From positions 5,524,234 through 5,588,233 of the forward strand of contig NC_133770.1 in NCBI RefSeq assembly GCF_003597395.2: a DNA stretch of 64,000 nt, written 5' to 3'. Numbering within the stretch: the stretch's first letter is position 1; each line of letters starts with the position of its first letter. This document shows, one piece after another, positions 56,901 through 64,000 of this stretch. The notes under the pieces were generated by a model, which worked only from the letters and a program-made list of their open reading frames with translations, was not told where the DNA came from and ran no database searches. The translations under genes and the position numbers were made by a program. The stretch comes from Chelonoidis abingdonii (taxonomy: Eukaryota > Chordata > Testudines > Testudinidae).

Positions 56901-59900
56901 GCAGTAACCCTTTTCTCTTTGAGTCTCCCCTTCTCAGGAAACCCCCACCCACTATCCCCACCTCACCTCAGTATCAGGCTACTGCCAATCATCATCTAGC
57001 CCCCACTCCCTGGGGCAGACTGCAGTATCAGCCTACTCATCACCAGCAAGGTTAGGTTTGGACCTGCTGCCTTTGCCTACCCCTGGGCTGCTCTCTGCAA
57101 CCCCCAGTACCCATTGGCCTTATGCTAGGCTGCAGCCTGAGGCTTTCCAGGCTGGAGCTCCCCAGCTCCTCTGCCTTTCCCCAGCCCTGCTCCACTCAGG
57201 TACCCTGTCTCTAGCTCCCTGCAGCCAGGCCCATCTCCCTCTACAGGCAGAGGGAGACTGTTTGGGTACCTGGCTCCCAGCCTTTTTATACAGGCCAGCT
57301 GTGGCCTGATTGGGGCGTGGCTGCAGCCCTCTCCAGGGCCGCTTTTTAAACTCAGGGCAGGAGTGGGTAACCACTTGGCTACAGCCTCTGATGCCAATTT
57401 GGGCCTCTGGGTGATATTGTAACACAAAATAATAATAAAACAAAAATAATTAGGCCAAACACCAAAGTGGAGCCTGGTGCCTTGCTGCTCACAGTGAACG
57501 TTAAGTTTGTTTTTTATTGAATGTCTTCTTAGGATGTGTCTTTGAAAACTATCCAGCCGCTGACATTCACTGTTCAAGAGACAGTGTGCCTGGTATCAGA
57601 GAAACATGACATCAACCAGTGTGAATTCAAAGAAGATGGGGTAAGGATCATCTGCTGCAGGGAGACATCTCTGTCCCTAGGCAGCGAGTTATATGGGCCC
57701 GTGGTGCCTGTGCTCCACCACCAATGTTTGGGCTTATATTTTCAGAGCTGGCCCATCCATAGGACGAACCAGGGCAATTTGGGGGAGGCACCACGTTTCA
57801 TGGGGATGCAGGGTCCAGGGTGGCCTGGGGGGTTAGCAGGGGGCCTGGCATTGGCAGCAGCAACCCAATCCCAGGTTGCCCTGCTCTGCCCTGCCTCTTC
57901 CCCCAGCTCCACCCTCTCCCTGCCCCTATTCCACCCCTTCCTCAAATTCCCGCCCCACCTCTTTCTGGCTTCCGTCTCCTCCCCCGAGTGACGCCAGGAG
58001 CCAGCAATGTGGGGGGGAGCGGAGCAAGGTGGGCTGGGACCAGGTCGTTCACTGCTGCCGGAGCCATGCCCCCTGCCAACACCCCAGGCTTTGCTGGAAC
58101 CTGCATCCCCCCGAAGCACGGGGCCCCACAAAGTGCGGGGCCCAGGGTGGTTGCCCCGGTCTGTCCTATTGATGGGACAGCTCTGCTTGGATCCACTCTG
58201 GACGCCACCAAAAATTATACAAATCTGGCACCCAGGTCTCCATCTGCTCTTTTAGCTCACTGATCACCCAGCTGCACCTTGAGTTGACCAATAGCATCTC
58301 TCAGGTCCCCAAGCCTCAAAGAAAATGTATATTTCAACCAGAGACATAAAGGAAGGAATGGGGCTATGGGACAGTGCCTTTTCTGCTGCAGCCTGCTTAC
58401 TGAATCTTACATACAGGTCACGGACAACATACATTCATTCATCCAACCTCTAATTATAGGCCTGCATGGTTTTTAAACTCTGGTTTGCTGTTGTCAGCTG
58501 GAGCACTGTTCTACCGGGAAACCCTCACTGAAGTCATAAGAAGAGCGGGAAGAACCTCATGTAAAATATTACTTTTTACACTAGCACTTTGACAACCCTA
58601 ATGAGATCAGAGCCCCCGGTGCCAGGTGCTCCACAGACACAGTCAGACAGTCCCTGCCCCAAAGTGTTCACAATCTAAATAAACCAGACAGGCAAAGGCT
58701 GGCTGAGAGGGAGTGCTCCTATCCCCGGGTCACTGGTGGGTGTGACTCACCCAAGGTCACACACCAGGTCAGCAGCAGAGTGGAGAATTCGACCCCACTC
58801 TCCCTAATCTCAGCCCAGCACTGTAACTGCAAGACCCTGCTTCCAGTTCCGTAAGCACGCTCTGCCCTAACAGCAATCCAGCCTCGCTTGGCTCAACTGA
58901 GTGTAGATTTTGGCTCATTCTCTCCTTGTCTATATCTACATTTACCCATATGCTGTTCTCTGTGGGGCCCTCTCACTCAGCTGGAGTAGATAAGAAATCC
59001 CATAGATCACGTAGTGACAGTTCACAAAGTCAGGTGCTATTGAACACAAGCCAGAGTTACACAGATTGTGAAGTATCAGAGGGGTAGCCATGTTAGTCTG
59101 GATCTGTAAAAGCAGCAAAGAATCCTGTGGCACCTTATAGACTAACAGATGTTTTGGAGCATGAGCTTTCGTGGGTGAATATCCACTTCGTCAGATGCAT
59201 GTAGTGGAAGTTTCCAGGGGCAGGTATATATATGCAAGCAAGCTAGAGATAACGAGGTTAGTTCAATCAGGGAGGATGAGGCCCTGTTCTAGCAGTTGAG
59301 GTGTGAGCCCCTCGGGGCAGGGACCTTCCTCCGTACAGCACCTCACATAATGGGGTCCTGATCCACTGTGATGTCCAAACCAGGCCCAAGATTGAGCCTC
59401 CCAACCTCCTGCTGAACTTGCGACCAACCCACATTGGGAAGCAGGTCTCCACACTCGAGTGGGCTGAGCGGTAGCGCTCTCGGACAGTAAGATGCTGAGG
59501 TCTCTTTTCTCTCCCTTGCAGCTGGTCAAAGACTGCTCTGGATTCTTCTCCACTGAACAGGACCCGCCTTCCGTCATTATCAAATGTGAGGAGGCATCTG
59601 AGGAGGTGAGTGGCCTAGACGGCCTTCTCTCTGCTCACGGCTGGGCTGACGCAGGGTTACGGGTTTCCCTCTCTGAGATCCTGGCCAGGTATTTCACACT
59701 GACCAAATGTCCCCAGAACAAAGGTCCAGCTCCACCTACTGGCAGCAATTTGGCAAAAGTCTCCTGCCCCACGAGCCTGGAGGTGAAACCTACAGCCACC
59801 AGCAGAACTGCAGGGAGCAAATTCTAATCTCACTGGGATACGTAAGAAACCTAAAGCTCCATATGGTGCCTGGGAGTGGGGCAAGGACAAGGGGGCTGGG

Positions 59901-60758
59901 GAGGATCCTCACCACCTGCCTTTGTCTGGCAGTAACATTTACAAACGTTGTACGATGCAGACACTGAATGGCCCCTGGTCCCACACACCAGGCAAAGGCC
60001 CCAGCATGGCCCCTCCTTCTTATCCTAGAACAGGGACCTGCCCAAGGTGGGCATAAGGGTTACAGACAGCAAAGGGGGAGGGGATAAGAGTTGTTTATAA
60101 TCCTGAACCTTCAGTGACACACCTCTAGCACACTGTCCCTCCAGCAAGCAAGCTCCTGCCTTTTCCTGAGCCACAGAGCAATGTCACTTTCTGTCCAAGA
60201 GCTTGTTGGCAACACTCACTCCTGAAGGCTACATTTCTCCCCCAGTAGCCACCTAGGCCTGCGGTGACACTGGTTGGATGCTCTCTGTTGCTCTAAGGAG
60301 GCCATGTGCTACAGGGGAGTGGACACTGGGCTGGGACTCAGGAGTTCAGGGCGCTATTCTTCGCTCTGCCACTGAACAGCTGTGGGACCTCAGGCATGTC
60401 ACGCTGTTACCATCCCACCCTTTGCCCATGTTTATCTCAAGTGTAAGCCCCTTGGGGGCAGAGATGGTCTCTCAGTGTGTGTGTACAGTAACAACTGTAG
60501 CCCTGATCAAAGGTGGGGTCTCTAATCATTGCTAACCAACGATATACAAAAGAGAACAAACTAATGTTCTCTGAGCTGCAGGAGCCAGTATCAGTCTGTG
60601 TGGAGATGGTAACCCCTGACCTCTTTTCCCTCTAGCCTAATGTCATCTCGCAGGGCCGCAGAGAAATACTGGTAGGCTTATTCATCGAAATGCCTGGAAG
60701 CTTATTCAAGTTGGTCTTGCCCGTACTAGCTAAGAAGACCCAGAAAGAGAGGAGATGA
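53904..60758 (+). CDS. CATH: Cathelicidin 2, helical mature peptide
   Basis: Complete cathelicidin, 164 aa. Exons are 53904-54083, 57533-57640, 59522-59605 and 60636-60758, all phase 0 with GT-AG introns. Signal peptide METCLKVLLLVGVVTAAP; cathelin words YNQEPGT, FTVQETVCLVSE and LVKDCSGFFSTEQ with the four conserved cysteines in exons 2 and 3. Exons 2 and 3 are exactly as long as those of cathelicidin 1. Exon 4 (40 codons) opens P-N-V-I-S-Q; cleavage after Val3, an elastase-type site, would release 37 residues. These comprise ISQGRREILVG, a hydrophobic segment (LFKLVLPVLA) and a basic tail (KKTQKERR), net about +5, so a membrane-active helix is likely. AATAAA is at 60920-60925. Intron 1 (3.4 kb) carries a palindromic DNA element. 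Confidence 0.93.
55184..55463. mobile_element. Palindromic MITE-like element
   Basis: Left gtctagactatgcgc and right gcgcgtagtgtagacg are inverted ends. Inside are repeated atcgattttagat-type words on both arms and a strong central inverted repeat (ggaactcc...ggagttcc around 55300-55328). No transposase. It lies in intron 1 of cathelicidin 2. Confidence 0.65.
58610..58850 (-). mobile_element. SINE remnant
   Basis: cacccaaggtcacacaccagg, cagtccctgccccaaag and gaattcgacccc words in antisense order suggest an old tRNA-derived SINE, in intron 2 of cathelicidin 2. Confidence 0.45.
59072..59225 (-). mobile_element. Retroelement tail with hammerhead-like core
   Basis: A common turtle repeat (agtatcagaggggtagcc, gtgttagtctgg-like start, actaacagatgttttggagc). 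On the minus strand 59194-59167 reads CTGACGA, then a stem-loop (AGTGGAT ATTC ACCCAC), then GAAA. This is the order of a hammerhead ribozyme core except that CUGAUGA is CUGACGA. Penelope-like elements are known to carry hammerheads; the assignment here is inference. Confidence 0.5.
60285..60525 (+). mobile_element. SINE
   Basis: Head (ggactgggctgggactcagg-like) and body (cgctctgccactgaacag, tgtgggacctcaggca, agccccttgggggcagag) of the tRNA-derived turtle SINE, in intron 3 of cathelicidin 2. Confidence 0.65.
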
Positions 60759-60919
60759 AAGCGAGCCGATGCTACCAGACGCAGCTGTGCCTCCGTCTCC
60801 CCTCCACTGGAAGCACCGTCGGAAGCAAGACTCATAACAATCTGAACAGCTTCAGAGTATCTGCTGCTACATACTACATAGCACCTGTTTCAGTACTGCT
60901 CTATGGGGCTCCTCTGCAT

Positions 60920-60925
60920 AATAAA
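60920..60925 (+). promoter_or_regulatory. Poly(A) signal, cathelicidin 2
   Basis: AATAAA, 162 bases after the stop codon. The next kilobase (60.93-61.96 kb) has no feature I can support. Confidence 0.75.
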
Positions 60926-61959
60926 CTACCATGCTGTAAACCTATACTGTTGTCCTCTTCTTCCATATTCTAGGAGGAGATTAGGGATGTGAACCGGTGT
61001 GAGTCACCTCACTGTGCTACTGGCCAATGAAAACCCCCGACTAGGAGTCACATGCCATCCTCATTAAATAGAACCAACCCCTGCCCTATTGCAACAAAGA
61101 TCCAGACACTAAGGCCCAACTTGTTAATAGTGACGAGCGATTTTGGGTGCTCAACACAGACGGCCTCAAAGAAAGTTTTCAGAAAGTAGTGAGCCTCCAT
61201 CCTCTGAAAATCTCTCTCTTGTTGGGCATCCAAATTTTGAGCCATCCAAAACCAACAGTCACTTGGTAAAATTTAGGGCCCAAGGCATGTAATACTTTAG
61301 ACTGGGACTTTCATTCATCTACCACTAGATGGCACCAGGTAGCCTCAGGTGCAGTAAAGGAAATGGGTGTAATTAGAACACACATCACTGGGGATCTTAA
61401 CTGGGTTAAGAGTCACATCCATCGTGGATTCCCTCAGCCTTCCTGATTTACTGCAGGTTCCAGCCAGAAAGTGGGTAATACTCTCTGCCCTACTGGTTTT
61501 ATGACCCAGGTAGACCCATAACCCTCCAAAAAATCACTCCCTGTGGGTTTAGTACGCTCCAGCAAGGAGGGACTGACAATATCCTGTGTTAAAGACTTGA
61601 TGGTCACAGGTCCCTTTGCAGACTTGGGGTGAAATTTCCCCTAAAGAAAAAGCTGGGGCAGCCCCAAGGTTTCTCCCAACCAGGCACACCCATAGAGAGT
61701 TCAGGCTCCCAGCACAGCTTTCAGCATGGTGTTGATAGTGAAAGAGGACCCCACAGCTCCCTTCCCACCATCCTGTACACAAACCCACAGGGACAAAATC
61801 CCAAAGCAGGGTCATTAAAGGTACAAATTCCATCGGACTGAAAACCCTCAAGTTCTTTGGCCTGACAACAAACCTGATTCTGCCGCCCTTATGCTCTAGC
61901 CTTAAAAATCTATCAGTTGAAGTCATGAATGATATGAAGTCTCATGAGAGGCAATATGG

Positions 61960-63130
61960 CTGCATCAGGCACTCTTTAGTGACCTGAACATTATAAAGTG
62001 GAAACATGGACAAATTGCTAAGGATGAGTAGAAAACAGCCCAAGAACATAGGAAAAAACCAGGAAGGCTAAGACATAAAAGTTGTTACACTGAGCAAGGG
62101 ACATACCAGGAATAAGAAGAGGTTCTATAAATACATTAGGAGCAAGGGTAAGAGGAAGGAAAATGCAGGTCTGCTATGTAGGAGGGAAGGGGAGATAATA
62201 ACAGAGGACATCAAGAAGGCTGAAGAGTTGGATGCCTATTTTACGTCACTCTTCACTAAAGGGGTTGATTGTGATCAGATGCTAGGGGAAGGAACACAAG
62301 CCAGAACAGGGAAAACAAATTAAAAAATATTTAAATAAATTAGATGCTTTTAAGTTGGCAAGGCCAGATGCTATTCACTCTAGGGTACTTGAGGAACTAG
62401 CTGAAGCAATCTTTGAACCAGTAGCGATTGTCTTCCAGAACTCCTGGAGGATGGGTGGGGTTCCAGAGCACTACAGAAAGGAAAACATGGTACAGCACCT
62501 CTCTAAAAAAAGGAACAAAGAGGACCTGAGGAATTACAGACCAGTCAGCCTAACTTCCATACCTGGAAAGTTACTGAAATATTTATTAAACGATCTATTT
62601 ATAAATGCCTAAAGTAGAACAGAATAATAAGTAGTAGACAAAATGGACTGGTCAGGAACAAATCATGCCAAATCAGCTTAATTTCTTTCTTTGTTACACT
62701 ACAGGCCCATTGTGTGGCGTGAAGCAGTAGATGTGCTCTATCTAGATTTTAGTAAAGCTTTTGACACAGTCCCACATGACATTTGCATAAGCAAATGAGA
62801 GAAATGTGGTGAAGATGAAATACTATAAAGTGGGTGTAACACTGGTTGAAAATATAGTAATGAATGTTCACTGTCAAACCGGAAGGATGTATTTAGTGAG
62901 GTTGTCCAGGGATCTGTCCTGAGTTTGGTACTATTCAATATTTTCAATAATGAGGTGGATAATGGAGTGCAGAGTATGCTTACAAAATCTGCAGAGGATA
63001 CCAAGCTGAGAGGGGTTGCAAGCAACTTTGGGGGATTAGAATTCAAAATCACCTTGATAAGTTGGAGAATTGCTGTAAGTGAGAGTTAGGTTAGATATTA
63101 GGAAATACTTTAACTATAAGGATAGTTAAG
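61960..63130 (+). mobile_element. CR1 LINE with reverse-transcriptase fragment
   Basis: A degenerate CR1 open frame. The part at 62340-62612 reads ARPDAIHSRVLEELAEAI, then NYRPVSLTSIPGKLL, which are reverse-transcriptase words of CR1 (the RPVSLTS motif). Upstream text gives FYKYIRSKGKRKENAG, also typical of CR1 ORF2. Downstream, gatttagtaaagcttttgac (the DFSKAFDTV region) follows in other frames. There are several frameshifts and stops, so it is not functional. Confidence 0.85.
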
Positions 63131-63599
63131 CTCTGGAACAGTTTCAGCATTAACTGCACTTTTGATACCCTTCCCCCTCCGCCCTCATTCCTGGGCACCC
63201 ACAATTTAAGCACACACTAAACATTCCAGGAAGCACCCACCAGTCTTATGGGGTCCCTGCCAGGCCAAAGTCTTTCTAACACTTCCATGAAGGTTGCGCC
63301 CCCCTTGGACAGAAGGACCTGTCTGTTTGCTGGATCAGAATCCATGTCAGTTTAAACTCAGCCTATTTATACCAAAAGCCCTTTCTCTGATTGTCTCTGG
63401 AACCACCAGTTTGAACCAATCTATTGAAACCAATCCAGGAGCATGTGCCTTTCTAGAATGGTTCAGTTTCAGTGACTTGCCTTAATCACCCCCCCACTCT
63501 TTGTAGTTCTGGGAGGAGGTCTGGTACCCCTCCCCAGGGAGTAGGACGCAATCACACCAAAGCCATTCCTAGGTTTAACGCATTGGTCCCCAAAGATCC

Positions 63600-64000
63600 T
63601 GCAGGGGGTCACAGTAAGTGTCACATGCAGTTCTTCTCCCTCAGCTCAGGGTCTGCTGCCGAGGAGTGACTGTGATGGCTTCCGTGGCCACAGTCATCCA
63701 GCAAGAGGACCATGCCGCCTCTCCCCATCCAGTGCTGGGAAGGGCTTTCATGTCACCCCACTAGGACACCCCCGATTGTCACTCTGACCTTGGGGGATTT
63801 GTTGTTTGTACACTTGGGTTTTCCCAAAAGTGCTGTTCCCTTGAGTAGGAAACGTCTGTTGGCAAATGTGCAGGGCAAGCAGAGATGGGAACTCAAATCA
63901 GCTCGGATTGTGGGATTAGGCTGCACACCCCATGTTCAGAAGAGTGTACGGCTTTCACTCTCCTGAGGTCAAGAGCCCTTGTGGCTCCATCAGTGATACT
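63600..64000 (+). repeat. Downstream duplicate of cathelicidin 2
   Basis: Second copy of the block described at 48675-49465. It runs to the window edge, so the duplicated segment, and possibly a further cathelicidin, may continue beyond it. Confidence 0.6.

Overview
The window looks like nuclear DNA of a sauropsid, most likely a cryptodiran turtle. It carries two intron-containing cathelicidin genes, CR1 LINE fragments, tRNA-derived SINEs of the turtle type, many short hAT-type elements with 8-bp target duplications, and LTR pieces. All calls come from reading the sequence by eye; no database search was run.

Region 1 (about 1.5-25.3 kb) is a tandem array of five degenerate copies of a roughly 3-kb unit. 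Each unit holds a small two-exon gene on the minus strand. Exon 1 encodes a signal peptide (MRHLWLV...LALAGAALA) and an acidic propiece. It ends in phase 0 at a GTGAGT donor. The last exon opens in phase 0 with a conserved R-V-R-R furin-type site, followed by a short, mostly cationic and highly divergent C-terminal peptide. Each 3' end has an AATAAA signal. Units 3, 4 and 5 give intact open frames of 88, 89 and 60 codons. Unit 1 is a pseudogene (start lost, stop in the signal peptide, a hAT insertion inside exon 1, GC donor). Unit 2 keeps only an intact exon 1. I do not recognise the family. It lacks a cathelin domain and the cysteine pattern of defensins or hepcidin. It is my candidate for the undescribed system: a cathelicidin-linked, tandemly amplified family of furin-processed peptides. 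The array has been broken up by datable insertions (hAT, CR1, two solo LTRs), several with target duplications and empty sites in the sister units.

Region 2 (25.3-40.8 kb) is repeat-rich intergenic DNA with nested hAT elements, SINEs, a CA microsatellite and LTR pieces. The only protein-like signal is one possible minus-strand terminal exon at 29.76-29.91 kb.

Region 3 (40.9-61 kb) holds two complete four-exon cathelicidin genes on the plus strand. Both show the canonical layout: signal peptide plus cathelin in exons 1-3, all phase-0 introns, four cathelin cysteines, and the mature peptide in exon 4. The first (171 aa) ends in an arginine-rich then glycine-rich peptide. The second (164 aa) ends in a probably helical cationic peptide. 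Matching sequence downstream of each gene (48.7-49.5 kb and 63.6-64.0 kb) indicates a segmental duplication. The rest is intergenic and intronic repeat, including a CR1 reverse-transcriptase fragment at 62.0-63.1 kb.

Taken together, the window reads as an innate-immunity peptide locus: secreted peptides made as inactive precursors, the cathelicidins probably released by elastase-like enzymes and the unknown family by furin-like convertases.
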